Positions 31,753 through 44,093 are shown, counted from the first letter of the stretch. The stretch: 64,000 nt of DNA from Xenopus tropicalis (GCF_000004195.4 NC_030680.2:147454545-147518544), one strand, 5' to 3'. A program made the numbers and translations. Notes: a model not told the origin generated them from the letters alone.

Positions 31753-33692
31753 CCCCATCAGTCCCTGCCCCAGTGAGCTTACAATCTAAGGTCCCTATCA
31801 CATTCCCATCAGTTCCTGCCCCAGTGAGCTTACAATCTAAGGTCCCTATCACATTCCCATCAGTTCCTGCCCCAGTGAGCTTACAATCTAAGGTCCCTAT
31901 CACATTCCCATCAGTCCCTGTCCCAGTGAGCTTACAATCTAAGGTCCCTATCACATTCCCATCAGTCCCTGCCCCAGTGAGCTTACAATCTAAGGTCCCT
32001 ATCACATTCCCATCAGCCCCTGCCCCAGTGAGCTTACAATCTAAGGTCCCTATCACATTCCCATCAGTCCCTGCCCTAGTGAGCTTACAATCTAAGGTCC
32101 CTATCACATTCCCATCAGTCCCTACCCCAGTGAGCTTACAATCTAAGGTCCCTATCACATTCCCATCAGTCCCTGCCCTAGTGAGCTTACAATCTAAGGT
32201 CCCTATCACATTCCCATCAGTCCCTGCCCCAGTGAGCTTACAATCTAAGGTCCCTTTCACATTCCCATCAGTCCCTGTCCCAGTGAGCTTACAATCTAAG
32301 GTCCCTATCACATTCCCATCAGTCCCTGCCCCAGTGAGCTTACAATCTAAGGTCCCTATCACATTCCCATCAGTCCCTGCCCCAGTGAGCTTACAATCTA
32401 AGGTCCCTATCACATTCCCATCAGTCCCTGCCCCAGTGGAGCTTACAATCTAAGGTCCCTATCACATTCCCATCAGTCCCTGCCCCAGTGAGCTTACAAT
32501 CTAAGGTCCCTATCACATTCCCATCAGTCCCTGTCCCAGTGAGCTTACAATCTAAGGTCCCTATCACATTCCCATCAGTCCCTGCCCCAGTGAGCTTACA
32601 ATCTAAGGTCCCTATCACATTCCCATAAGTCCCTGGCCCAGTGAGCTTACAATCTAAGGTCCCTATCACATTCCCATCAGTCCCTGCCCCAGTGAGCTTA
32701 CAATCTAAGGTCCCTATCCCATTCCCATCAGTCCCTGCCCCAATGAGTTTATAATCTAAGGTCCCTATCACATTCCCATCAGTCCCTGCCCCAGTGAGCT
32801 TACAGTCTAAGGTCCCTATCACATTCCCATCAGTCCCTGCCCCAGTGAGCTTACAATCTAAGGTCCCTATCACATCCCCATCAGTCTCTGCCCCAGTGAG
32901 CTTACAATCTAAGGTCCCTATCCCATTCCCATCTGTCCCTGCCCCAGTGAGCTTACAATCTAAGGTCCCTATCCCATTCCCATCAGTCCCTGCCCCAATG
33001 AGCTTACAATCTAAGGTCCCTATCACATTCCCATCAGTCCCTGCCCCAGTGAGCTTACAATCTAAGGTCCCTATCCCATTCCCATCAGTCCCTGCCCCAA
33101 TGAGTTTATAATCTAAGGTCCCTATCACATTCCCATCAGTCCCTGCCCCAGTGACCTTACAGTCTAAGGTCCCTATCACATTCCCATCAGTCCCTGCCCC
33201 AGTGAGCTTACAATCTAAGGTCCCTATCACATCCCCATCAGTCTCTGCCCCAGTGAGCTTACAATCTAAGGTCCCTATCCCATTCCCATCTGTCCCTGCC
33301 CCAGTGAGCTTACAATCTAAGGTCCCTATCCCATTCCCATCAGTCCCTGCCCCAATGAGCTTATAATCTAAGGTCCCTATCCCATTCCCATCAGTCCCTG
33401 CCCCAATGAGCTTATAATCTAAGGTCCCTATCCCATTCCCATCAGTCCCTGCCCCAGTGAGCTTACAATCTAAGGTCCCTATCCCATTCCCATCAGTCCC
33501 TGCCCCAGTGGATCTTACAATCTAAGGTCCCTATCACATTCCCATCAGTCCCTGCCCCAGTGAGCTTACAATCTAAGGTCCCTATCACATTCCCATCAGT
33601 CCCTGCCCCAGTGGATCTTACAATCTAAGGTCCCTATCACATTCCCATCAGTCCCTGCCCCAATGAGCTTATAATCTAAGGTCCCTATCACA
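31753..33692. repeat. 51-bp minisatellite, array 2 (about 38 copies)
   Basis: Same unit as 1758-3083 (AGTGAGCTTACAATCTAAGG ... CATTCCCATCAGTCCCTGCC). A few 52-bp units (CAGTGGAGCTTAC at about 32436, CAGTGGATCTTAC at about 33508 and 33610) break the long open frames. A rare variant, CACATCCCCATCAGTCTCTG, occurs at 32871 and 33228, exactly 357 bp apart, showing a seven-unit block duplication. Its flanks have no similarity to those of array 1. Confidence 0.93.
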
Positions 33693-33704
33693 TTCACACA
33701 CAAT

Positions 33705-33911
33705 AAAACGAAATCTAACTGTAGCCTCGCAGAGCAATTGTTTTTTGGCTGCCGGGGTCAGTGACCCCCATTTCAAAGTTGGAAAGACTCAGAAGAAGAA
33801 GGCAAATAACTCAAAAACTATAAAAAATAAATAATGAAGACCTATTGAGAAGTTGCTTATTGCCCATTCTATAACATACTAAAAGTTAATGTAAAGGTGA
33901 CCCACCCCTTT
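33705..33911 (-). mobile_element. TTAA-type MITE fragment, reverse
   Basis: Matches the 30733-31127 copy from the CTCGCAGAGCAATTG block to the AAAGGTGACCCACCCCTTTA end. The part beyond the array edge is missing. It abuts the end of the 51-bp array (from about 33693). Confidence 0.78.
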
Positions 33912-34265
33912 ACAATAGATTACAGTTACCCTGAGGGCAAACACAAACGCCTTACAGTAGAATAATATAAATAAAAGGAGCAGGATACATTAAATTCATT
34001 CCCGGTCCCAGCAAGGATCCAAATAACCTTGAAAAGCTTGAGTTATAAATAAATGTATTATTTTTATACAGCAATCCTTGTGTTCCTGCTGCCAAGGGAA
34101 GGGATCCGCCAATGTTTAATGCCCTTAATGTAAAGAAGCCTTTCATCCTCTGATGATCCAAGTGATGGACCCGTGTTGTTTATATACCCTTGAACATAAA
34201 GGGTTGCTATGGGAATTCCCTATATTGACAATTGATGTAGATGAACACATTGATTGGCCTACATG
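33912..34265. other. Unrecognised non-coding stretch
   Basis: No gene or repeat identified. Confidence 0.35.
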
Positions 34266-34273
34266 CTGACCAC

Positions 34274-35172
34274 TAGTGATGAGCGAATCTGTCCTGTTTC
34301 GCTTTGCCAAAAAAATCACGAATCTTTCAAAAGATTTGCGAAACAGCAAAAACGTAAAAAAAATTTGCTGCCCGCGACTATTCTTTTGATGCCCGCAACA
34401 ATTTTTGGACGCACTGCGAATTCTTTGCTGCCCGCGACTATTCTTTTGACACCACGACTATTTATTTTGACGCCACGACAATTCTTTTGACGCCCGCAAC
34501 AATTTTTGGATGCACTGCAAATTCTTTGATGCCGCGACTATTCTTTTGCCACTGCGACTATTCTTTTGACGCCGCAACTATTTATTTTGCTGCCACGACT
34601 ATTTATTTTGACGCCGTGACTATTTATTTTGACACACGACTATTTATTTTGACGCCACGACAGTTCTTTTGACGCCCGCGACAATTTTTGGACGCACTGC
34701 AAATTCTTTGATGCCGCGACTATTCTTTTGCCACTGCGACTATTTATTTTGACGCCGTGACTATTTATTTTGACACACGACTATTTATTTTGACGCCACG
34801 ACAGTTCTTTTGACGCCCGCGACAATTTTTGGACGCACTGCAAATTCTTTGATGCCGCGACTATTCTTTTGCCACTGCGACTATTTATTTTGACGCCGTG
34901 ACTATTTATTTTGACACACGACTATTTATTTTGACACCCGACAGTTCTTTTGACGCCCGCGACAATTTTTGGACGCACTGCGAATTCTTTGATGCCGCCA
35001 CTATTCTTTTGCCGCTGCGACTATTTATTTTGACGCCCGCTACAATTTTTGGATGCGCTGCAAATTTTTCCGCAGCAATTTTTTTCATCCATTTTGCGAA
35101 ACAATCCGCCAATGGCGAAACGCAGAAATTCGCCGTGAATCCATGCCTGGCGAAACATTTCGCCCATCACTA
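34274..35172. mobile_element. hAT-B MITE with large internal tandem expansion (899 bp)
   Basis: Ends TAGTGATGAGCGAATCTGTC and inverted TTTCGCCCATCACTA. Flanks CTGACCAC and CTGACTAC agree at seven of eight positions. From 34365 to 35050 it is filled with 18-22-bp units of the type GCGACTATTCTTTTGACGCC and GACTATTTATTTTGACGCC. These are themselves grouped into a block of about 140 bp repeated three times (CAATTTTTGGACGCACTGC at about 34684, 34824 and 34963). Short relatives are 250-320 bp, so the extra 600 bp is internal amplification. Confidence 0.9.
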
Positions 35173-35180
35173 CTGACTAC

Positions 35181-36634
35181 TTCAGTCGCCTTAAAAATCT
35201 CATTCTATGTTAATTGTACAACAATGGGCACCCAGGTATGTGTATAGTGTAGAGATTGGCATGACCACCCGTTTCTGTAGGTCTCAAACCATGATTGGCA
35301 CATATTTGGGGCATTTTTTAGCTTGTCCAACAGAACTACGTTCAAGAGATGAGTAATGAACTTATCAGTGATGCCATAATATAGAATATGGGAGATGGCC
35401 TTTCCATAATTCAGAACTTTCTGGATATCGGGTTTCCAGATAAGCGATCCTATACCTGTACCATACTTAGAGAATCACTTTAAATATATTCAGTGAGCAT
35501 AACAATCATGTGAGAGTGCAGGCAGCACAGCTAGCCATATAAGATGCCATTGCCAGTGATTTAATGATAATTGCTAAGTGTTGTTTGTGCCTATAATGTT
35601 ATCTCTAACCTGTGGGAGTCTTGAGGCTGTAGTTTCAGAGCACATTGATTGGACGCCTTTGGCTAAAACCAACTGATCCCTTGTTGATAAATGAAAAATA
35701 AGATAAGAATAGATGTGAAGAGGAGAAAGATGCTGTTATATACTGTTATACACAGATATTATTAGGCTATTGGAGTCTTGTGTAATGGACTTAGTATTCC
35801 GTCCATCTGAATATTCTCACCTCCGGGGCTTGTAGAGTTTCCAAACTGCGGTCGAAGGTCACAGAAAGTCGGGGAGCGAGAATATAAAATGGATTTGGAA
35901 CAATTCATTATACGCGCACATGTCTATCAGGCACCGTGTAAACTGGGCTGCCTCGCGGCTGTTATCTCAAGCCTGGCTTTATTCATACCCTTCCATCTTG
36001 TTTGCTTTATTTTTGAAAGACTAACAATGTGAAGGTATTAGGTGTCAGCTGACGAGGCAGGAGATAGAAATCTGCGGTGCATTCAGTATGACACTTTGCT
36101 CAGATAAGATGATCTCCAAGCACTTCGAGACTTTGCCGAGTTCCCGATAGATTATTTTACAATCTTCAGCTTAGGGGGTTGACGTATCGGAGCAGCAATC
36201 ACAGACGCGCTCTTCGGTGTTTTTATAACCCGTTTCAGATTCATAGGAGAAAATCGACAGTGAAATTGAGCTTAAAAATCCTTGGCTGAAATGAACAGTT
36301 ATTATATGAACAAAAAAAAAAAAACAAATACATTATAGATGGAGACGTGGTTTTATAGGAGAAGAAAAGGCCTCTGAGCCCCAAGTGCAGGAATATGTTC
36401 TGCATGAGTTAGTAGGGAAGGGTGAAATGTAATGAAAAATGAAAGAGCAATCCAGAGGGAGGGATAAAGCCGGCTATAGGCAAACAAGTGTTTTTCATGT
36501 CGATTGCCCAATTAGGGAGGGCTTTTTGTGCCAGTTAGACAGTGAGCCCTCCCCCAAACATGTCTCCTTTGGTATTCAGTCAACTTTCATTTTCCTGCAT
36601 GGTCATATGAGACCTTCATGGGGCACACTCTAGA
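35181..36634. other. Largest unique-looking stretch, no gene called
   Basis: No repeat copies within the window apart from a short A12 run near 36310. The 35820-36300 part has balanced composition and no low-complexity sequence. It reads like old single-copy intergenic DNA and is worth a conservation check. No convincing exon. Confidence 0.4.
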
Positions 36635-36838
36635 CTCGGGGCCCCCCAAGCTTTTTTTACTTGTGAGCCACAGTCAAATGTAAAAAGAGAGCAACACAAG
36701 CACCATAAAAGTTCATGGAGGTGCCAAATAAGGGCTGTGATTGGCTATTAGGCAGCCTCTATTAAATCTTGGGGGGCACTGAGAGCAACATCCCAGGGGT
36801 TGGTGGGCAAGCATGTTGCTCACGAGCCACTGGTTAGA
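36635..36838. mobile_element. hAT-D MITE, reverse, internally deleted
   Basis: GGGGCCCCCCAAGC start, CACCATAAAAGTTCATGGAG, AATAAGGGCTGTGATTGGC and terminal ACGAGCCACTGGTTAG match the 44102 copy. The AACAAGATTTCC segment is missing and no TSD is visible. Confidence 0.75.
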
Positions 36839-36894
36839 AGAAGAGAGTACATACCACTTGGACGTTGCCAGGACAGGTGACTCAACTAACCTCT

Positions 36895-38335
36895 TGCCTA
36901 TGGTGGGATCCAAAAAGCCTACCCCTCAGCTTCCTATGAAGCTCAATTGCTGTCCTTTTCTATCTCATTCAGCCCCTCCTCCCCATGCTGTGCTACCCTG
37001 CTGTCTGCCTATTATTCCCATACCAAGAAATAGAGAAATACATGTCCCAAGAACCTTACAGTTCAATTTCTGTCCAGATGTTTGTGTTGCTCCCCAAGCC
37101 TTTTTATAAAGATTGGGGACCCCTGTGTTATACCATACCCAAAAGGTCCAAAGGGCAGTTTAAGACAGCCACCAATTGCCACAAGAGTACATACCACTTG
37201 TATGTTGCCAAAACAGGTGACTCTGGCCTAAGGTGGGATCCAAAAAGCCTCTCCCTCAGCTTCCTATGAAGCTCAATTGCTGTCCTTTTCTATCTCATTC
37301 AGCCCCTCCTCCCCATGCTGTGCTACCCTGCTGTCTGCCTATTATTCCCATACCAAGAAATAGAGAAATACATGTCCCAAGAACCTTACAGTTCAATTTC
37401 TGTCCAGATGTTTGTGTTGCTCCCCAAGCCTTTTTATAAAGATTGGGGACCCCTGTGTTATACCATACCCAAAAGGTCCAAAGGGCAGTTTAAGACAGCC
37501 ACCAATTGCCACAAGAGTACATACCACTTGTATGTTGCCAAAACAGGTGACTCTGGCCTAAGGTGGGATCCAAAAAGCCTCTCCCTCAGCTTCCTATGAA
37601 GCTCAATTGCTGTCCTTTTCTATCTCATTCAGCCCCTCCTCCCCATGCTGTGCTACCCTGCTGTCTGCCTATTATTCCCATACCAAGAAATAAAGAAATA
37701 AATGTCCCAGGAACCTTTCAGTCTAAGTTCTGTCCAAATGCTTGTGTTGCTCCCCAAGCCTTTTTACAATTGACTGTGGCTTACGATTAAGAAAGGTTGG
37801 GACCCCTGTGTTATACCATACCCGAGAGGTCCAATGGGCAGTTTAAGACAGCCACCAATTACCACAATCTAATAATACCTAAGAAGAGAGTACATACCAC
37901 TTGGATGTTGCCAGAACAGGTGAGTCAAGTAACCTCTGGCCTAAGGTGGGATCCAAAAAGCCTACCCCTCAGCTTCCTATGAAGCTCAATTGCTGGTCCT
38001 TTTCTATCTCATTTAGCCCCTCCTCCCCATGCTGTGCTACCCTGCTGTCTGCCTATTATTCCCATGACAAGAAATAGAGAAATGCATGTCCCAAGAACCT
38101 TACAGTCTAAGTTCTGTCCAAATGCTTTTATTGCTCCCCAAGCCTGGCCTATGGTGGGATCCAAAAAGCCTATCCCTCAGCTTCCTATGAAGCTCAATTG
38201 CTGTCCTTTTCTATCTCATTCAGCACCTCCTCCCCATGCTGTGCTACCCTGCTGTCTGCTTATTATTCCCATACCAAGAAATAGAGAAATGCATGTCCCA
38301 AAAACCTTACAGTCTAGATTCTGTCCAGATATATG
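36895..38335. repeat. 330-bp tandem array (about 4.5 copies) containing a hAT-D end
   Basis: Units run from GGTGGGATCCAAAAAGCC through GCTCAATTGCTGTCCTTTTC to GATTGGGGACCCCTGTGTT. The first three are exactly 330 bp apart (ATGCTGTGCTACCCTGC at about 36985, 37315 and 37645), and units 2 and 3 are nearly identical. Later units are 383 and about 208 bp because of insertion and deletion. Each full unit contains TTGTGTTGCTCCCCAAGCC ... GGGGACCCCTG, the end of a hAT-D element. Confidence 0.9.
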
Positions 38336-38879
38336 AAAGGAACCGTAGACCAGGCAATCATACAGTCCATTCAACAATGCAGCTCTGCTTTCCTCTTGAT
38401 GAATAAAGCAAGTTTTTCCAGCTAGAATGGCATCAGACTGAATCCCCGCACGCCGTGCTTCTCGGGTCAATCAAGCGAGTCAATTGTAAAATGTTATTTT
38501 TTTGTGCCAAGAATCCCCTGGCGAGATGACACTCGGCGCCAAAGAAATTGTACAAATCCTAATTCCGCCGAAGAATCCTGAGACGATTCAGAAGATCGAT
38601 GACCCTGCTTAGCACAAGGTGAGATCCGGAGACACACTTTCACCGGGGGAAAAAAAAAAGTTTTATGTGCTTTCCACCCCGGAGAGAATAAAGCAGAAAT
38701 CTAGTGACCGTCATCTGTTTAACTCAATATATGTCTTAAAAGAAACAATGAATTTCCTTCCGTACAATGGAGAAATGACTCCATCCGAGCAGATACATTC
38801 AGCCTGTTTGTGGAGCCATTTGGGGGAAAATTACTTTATTGATATAATTATTATAAATATAAATGGCAAATTTGTAGTA
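38336..38879. other. Unrecognised non-coding stretch
   Basis: No gene recognised. Open frames of up to 90 codons without any domain. Confidence 0.35.
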
Positions 38880-39994
38880 CAGGTATAGGATCCGTTATCC
38901 GGAAACCCGTTATCCAGAAAGCTCCGAATTACGGAAAGTCTGTCTCCCATAGACTCCATTTTAAACAAATAAAAAAGATTTTTAAAATTGATCTAGTTTT
39001 TGTCTGTAAAAATAAAACAGTACCTGTACTTGATCCCAACTAAGATATAATTACCCCTTATTGGGGGCAGAACAGCCCTGTTGGGTTTATTTCATGGTTA
39101 AATGATTCCCTTTTCTCTGTAATAATAAAACAGTACCTGTACTTGATCCCAACTAAGATATAATTACCCCTTATTGGGGGCAGAACAGCCCTATTGGGTT
39201 TATTTAATGGTTAAATGATTCCCTTTTCTCTGTAATAATAAAACAGTACCTGTACTTGATCCCAACAAAGATATAATTACCCCTTATTGGGGCAGAACAG
39301 CCCTATTGGGTTTATTTAATGGTTAAATGATTCCCTTTTCTCTGTAATAATAAAACAGTACCTGTACTTGATCCCAACTAAGATATAATTACCCCTTATT
39401 GGGGGCAGAACAGCCCTATTGGGTTTATTTAATGGTTAAATGATTCCCTTTTCTCTGTAATAATAAAACAGTACCTGTACTTGATCCCAACTAAGATATA
39501 ATTACCCCTTATTGGAGCAGAACAGCCCTATTGGGTTTATTTCATGGTTAAATGATTCCCTTTTCTCTGTAATAATAAAATAGTACCTGTACTTGATCCC
39601 AACTAAGATATAATTACCCCTTATTGGGGGCAGAACAGCCCTATTGGGTTTATTTAATGGTTAAATGATTCCCTTTTCTCTGTAATAATAAAACAGTACC
39701 TGTACTTGATCCCAACTAAGATATAATTACCCCTTATTGGAGCAGAACAGCCCTATTGGGTTTATTTAATGGTTAAATGATTCCCTTTTCTCTGTAATAA
39801 TAAAACAGTACCTGTACTTGATCCCAACTAAGATATAATTACCCCTGATTGGATGCAAAACAATCCTATTGGGTTTAATTAATGTTTTATTGTTTTTTTA
39901 GTAGACTTAAGGTATGAAGATCCAAATTACGGAAAGACCCCTTATCCGGAAAACCCCAGGTCCCGAGCATTCTGGATAATGGGTCCTATACCTG
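38880..39994 (-). mobile_element. M113 MITE, complete, with about 8 internal 113-bp units
   Basis: The left terminus CAGGTATAGGATCCGTTATC and the right terminus, ending in TCCTATACCTG, are inverted copies. Subterminal ATTACGGAAAG/CCAAATTACGG also match as inverted repeats. TA lies immediately outside each end (38878-38879 and 39995-39996). Between the ends are about eight units of the same 113-bp sequence found at 6558, here in reverse. The last unit (GATTGGATGCAAAACAATCC) is the most diverged. This copy shows that the 113-bp unit belongs to the MITE interior. Confidence 0.93.
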
Positions 39995-39996
39995 TA

Positions 39997-41244
39997 CAAG
40001 ATTCCCAGCAACGGATATCTACAGAAGGTTTGTGCTTGTGTATATTGTATTTAACCATTTCCTTGAGTGATATATTCATCTTAGACTCTCAGGTTTCTCA
40101 GGGGGTTTCAGGACAAACCTCCTACAAACAAACACAATGAAGTGAAGGGCACCTTTTATGTCTGTACAAACGCAGTCACTGTTGTCCCAGTAGGAATCCA
40201 GGATATCTTTAGCTTTCTCATCCGAAGTACACATGACAATGAAGGTTTTTTTTTATTTGATAACTATCTGGCATTGCCTCAGCTATCCCCATAGGGTAAC
40301 TCTGGCTCAGTGTGCTGCTATGGGAGCGATTGACAGCTCGGCCTTTATGTTTTTGGTTTGGTTAAGACAGTAGCCTCCCTTTTACCAGTTTAGTGGCCAA
40401 AGAAGGCAAATAGAAAGGCAAATAGTTTAGAATCTCTGTATAGGGTAGATATATAATTCGAACAGCCTTGAATTGATGGATAACATGCATAGGGTATGAT
40501 CAGCTCTTGCTCTGTTCATATGGACTGGAAGCCTAAATGATCTCAAGGATCTCATGTTCTTCTTCATTTCCTCATCTGCACCTTACATTGGCCAACTGGT
40601 ACATCGGCATATGAAAATGTAAAAGCTGCTCATTCATTAAACTGCCTGATATTGACAGTACAAACATGTTAGGTAGGTCTGTCCTTCCAACATAGAAGCA
40701 CCGAAGAAACAAATGTATTTCTAAGCAGTGCTCTCCTAACTTATCATTTAGGGGCAGTAAAACCTGAGCTACTGCTGAATATAGAAAAGTGTCTGTAGGA
40801 GTCATTTATCTACACACCGGACAGATGTACAAGGGTACTAGGGGTGCAAAACCATGCCCCTCTGCACCTCACCCCAGCTACAAACCCTGCACAAGGGGCA
40901 GAATATGTTGTTGGAGGGTACAGATAATCCCTAGCTTCTACTGTCTAAATAAGGGGATGGGAAGGGGGATGCCAACATCTGCCCCCCCCCCCCCCCCACA
41001 ATGCCCTCATGAATACAACACTGCCAAAATTAGGCATCCACTTTGGAGTGCATTGGCCTGCAGGGCAGAACACAAATTGCAAAAAACATGGCAGATTGCG
41101 CCCATTTATTGCACTTTGCCCCCTGCCCTGAACATAGTAAAATATCCCAACTGGGTCCTAGGTTTGACAGGGAATAATTAACCCAAACAAGTTTCTATTC
41201 TTGACATCTAACCATCTCTTATAGATAGGCATAGGTTCTGTTTC
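39997..41244. other. Unique-looking stretch with a C16 run
   Basis: No gene recognised. A run of about 16 C lies near 40982-40998. 40000-40800 looks single-copy. Confidence 0.35.
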
Positions 41245-42905
41245 AGTCCTTACTGGAACCAAATGTAGTCATGTAGTCCTTTGATACATGTTCCTGGAAC
41301 CAAATGTGGTCATGTAATCCTTTGATACATGTTCTTGGAACCAAATGTGGTCATGTAATCCTTTGATACATGTTCTTGGAACCAAATGTGGTCATGTAAT
41401 CCTTTGATACATGTTCTTGGAACCAAATGTAGTCATGTAGTCCTTTGATACATGTTCTAGGAACCAAATGTAGTCATGGAGTCCTTTGATACATGTTCTT
41501 GGAACCAAATGTGGTCATGTAGTCCTTTCATACATGTTCTTGGAACCAAATGTGGTCATGTAGTCCTTTCATACATGTTCTTGGAACCAAATGTGGTCAT
41601 GGAGTCCTTTGATACATGTTCTTGGAACCAAATGTGGTCATGTAGTCCTTTCATACATGTTCTTGGAACCAAATGTGGTCATGGAGTCCTTTGATACATG
41701 TTCTTGGAACCAAATGTGGTCATGTAGTCCTTTGATACATGTTCTTGAAACCAGATGTGGTCATGTAGTCCTTTGATACATGTTCTTGGAACCGAATGTG
41801 GTCATGTAGTCCTTTGATACATGTTTTTGGAACCAAATGTGGTCATGTAGTCCTTTGATACATGTTCTTGAAACCAGATGTGGTCATGTAGTCCTTTGAT
41901 ACATGTTCTTGGAACCGAATGTGGTCATGTAGTCCTTTGATACATGTTCTAGGAACCAAATGTGGTCATGTAGTCCTTTGATACATGTTTTTGGAACCAA
42001 ATGTAGTCATGTAGTCCTTTGATACATGTTCTAGGAACCAAATGTAGTCATGTTGTCCTTTGATACATGTTCTAGGAACCAAATGTAGTCCTTTGATACA
42101 TGTTCTAGGAACCAAATGTAGTCATGTAGTCCTTTGATACATGTTCTTGGAACCAAATGTAGTCCTTTGATACATGTTCTAGGAACCAAATGTAGTCCTT
42201 TGATACATGTTCTAGGAACCAAATGTTGTCATGTTGTCCTTTCATACATGTTCTAGGAACCAAATGTAGTCCTTTGATACATGTTCTAGGAACCAAATGT
42301 AGTCATGTAGTCCTTTGATACATGTTCTAGGAACCAAATGTAGTCATGTAGTCCTTTGCTACATGTTCTAGGAACCAAATGTAGTCCTTTGCTACATGTT
42401 CTAGGAACCAAATGTAGTCATGTAGTCCTTTGATACATGTTCTAGGAACCAAATGTAGTCAAGTAGTCCTTTGATACATGTTCTAGGAACCAAATATATT
42501 CATGTAGTCCTTTGATACATGTTCTAGGAACCAAACGTAGTCAAGTAGTCCTTTGATACATGTTCTAGGAACCAAATGTATTCATGTAGTCCTTTGATAT
42601 ATGTTCTAGGATCGAAATGTAGTCATGTAGTCTTTTGATACATGTTCTAGAAACCAAATGTAGTCCTTTGATACATGTTCTAGGAACCAAATGTAGTCCT
42701 TTGATACATGTTCTTGGAACCACATGTTGTCCTTTGATACATTGTCTAGGAACCAAATGTAGTCCTTTGATACATGTTCTAGGAACCAAATGTAGTCCTT
42801 TGATACATGTTCTAGGAACCACATGTAGTCATGTAGTCATTTGATACATGTTCTAGGAACCAAATGTAGTCATGTAGTCCTTTGATACATGTTCTTGGAA
42901 CCAAA
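41245..42905. repeat. 41/33-bp minisatellite (about 43 copies)
   Basis: The 41-bp unit contains GGAACCAAATGTAGTCATG and TAGTCCTTTGATACATGTTC. A 33-bp version lacks eight bases (TCATGTAG), consistent with deletion between the two GTAGTC copies inside the unit. The left third is dominated by TGTGGTC and GTTCTTGG variants, the right two thirds by TGTAGTC and GTTCTAGG, so variants are spatially sorted. The 33-bp units cluster around 42060-42330 and 42640-42820. Not coding, although open frames of 60-85 codons arise. Confidence 0.92.
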
Positions 42906-44093
42906 TGAAGTCTAAAGTCCACAAACGACAGTCATGTAATTAATGTTGAGGTCCTTACATTGTACATGGTCTCATGGACCCCAATCTTTTCTTTTGAGAC
43001 TTGCAGGACTTAATTGGCACATTTCTGAGATTGGCTAAAAAGTCTAATAATTAAGAGAGTGTGACTGATACTCCCTACATCAAACTATCCCAAATTATGT
43101 GCACAGGAGCTTTTAACACATGTAAGTGCACAGTTATTACTGTTTCATGTATTTATCATTTTGAATAACAATAGCTGTGTCCACGCTGAAACACAGGATT
43201 TCTTGTCTTCTTTTGTGTAAACACGGTCTTCAGTGTCAGACTTCCTTTTTTCAGAAAAATTCTTTAGGGCACAGGAACAAGTCTGATCAGTTTGCTCCTC
43301 TCTCCCCCTCCCCCTTCCCATCAGAAGTTGTAATCTGCTCCCCCTCCCATCTCTGTGTAATCTGAGCTACCAGCAGCCAGAGCTGCAGCAGGAAGCTACG
43401 GAGACCAAGCTAAAATGGCAGCTGCTATCTTAAACAAACAGAGGGAGCTTCTAGGGCTGTTTACTCAGATATGGTAAAGCTTTCTGCTAAATAACTATAG
43501 CATTCTAGCTTGCATAATTGTGACTAATTTATTGGCAATAAAATGCCAACTTGTCTTTCCTTCTTCTTTAAAAAGTAAATAATTACAGCGTAGAAGTGAT
43601 TAGCCGTTAATTACAAACTGCCATTCTCTCTGATTGCTCCAAGTTTAATAAGGCACTATCATGAGATCGGTACTGTACAATAAATAGACTACAGATGGTT
43701 ATCTCTCGCCCGGTCCGTGGAGATAAACCACGAGCGTTCCACGTCTCCCGGCCGCTTCCCTGATAGAATGAACTATAATGGCGTGTAAGATGTGCAAAGA
43801 TAAATGATTATGTTCTTTAACGGGATCAGTAAACAGGAAATTAATCTCCATGTCTGAGCTTAAAATGCAAGGTCATGCCTCCCAATGAATAATGGTTTGG
43901 AAAAGGCACAGAAAGTGCAAGCGCGGAGTTTACTTGAAAAAGTGCAACTTATTACTTGGTAAACTTTATATTTGAAGCAATCAAGTTGTTATTGAGAGCA
44001 ATGATGATCACATACTGTAGGGTATTTGTGTCTGAGGGGCCACAATATGCTGAATTGTGCCAAGGGGCTGGCATAGCTTTATGGTACCCCTCT
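42906..44093. other. Non-coding stretch; likely interspersed repeat at about 43180-43560
   Basis: 43340-43550 (AGCTACCAGCAGCCAGAGCT, AAAATGGCAGCTGCTATCTT, TTATTGGCAATAAAATGCCA) is a sequence I associate with a common Xenopus MITE, but there is no second copy here. The rest shows no gene. Confidence 0.4.

Noticed and set aside
36985..37599. Two identical 94-codon open frames 330 bp apart
   Set aside because: They are the same frame in two copies of the 330-bp unit. No known domain, and later units break it.
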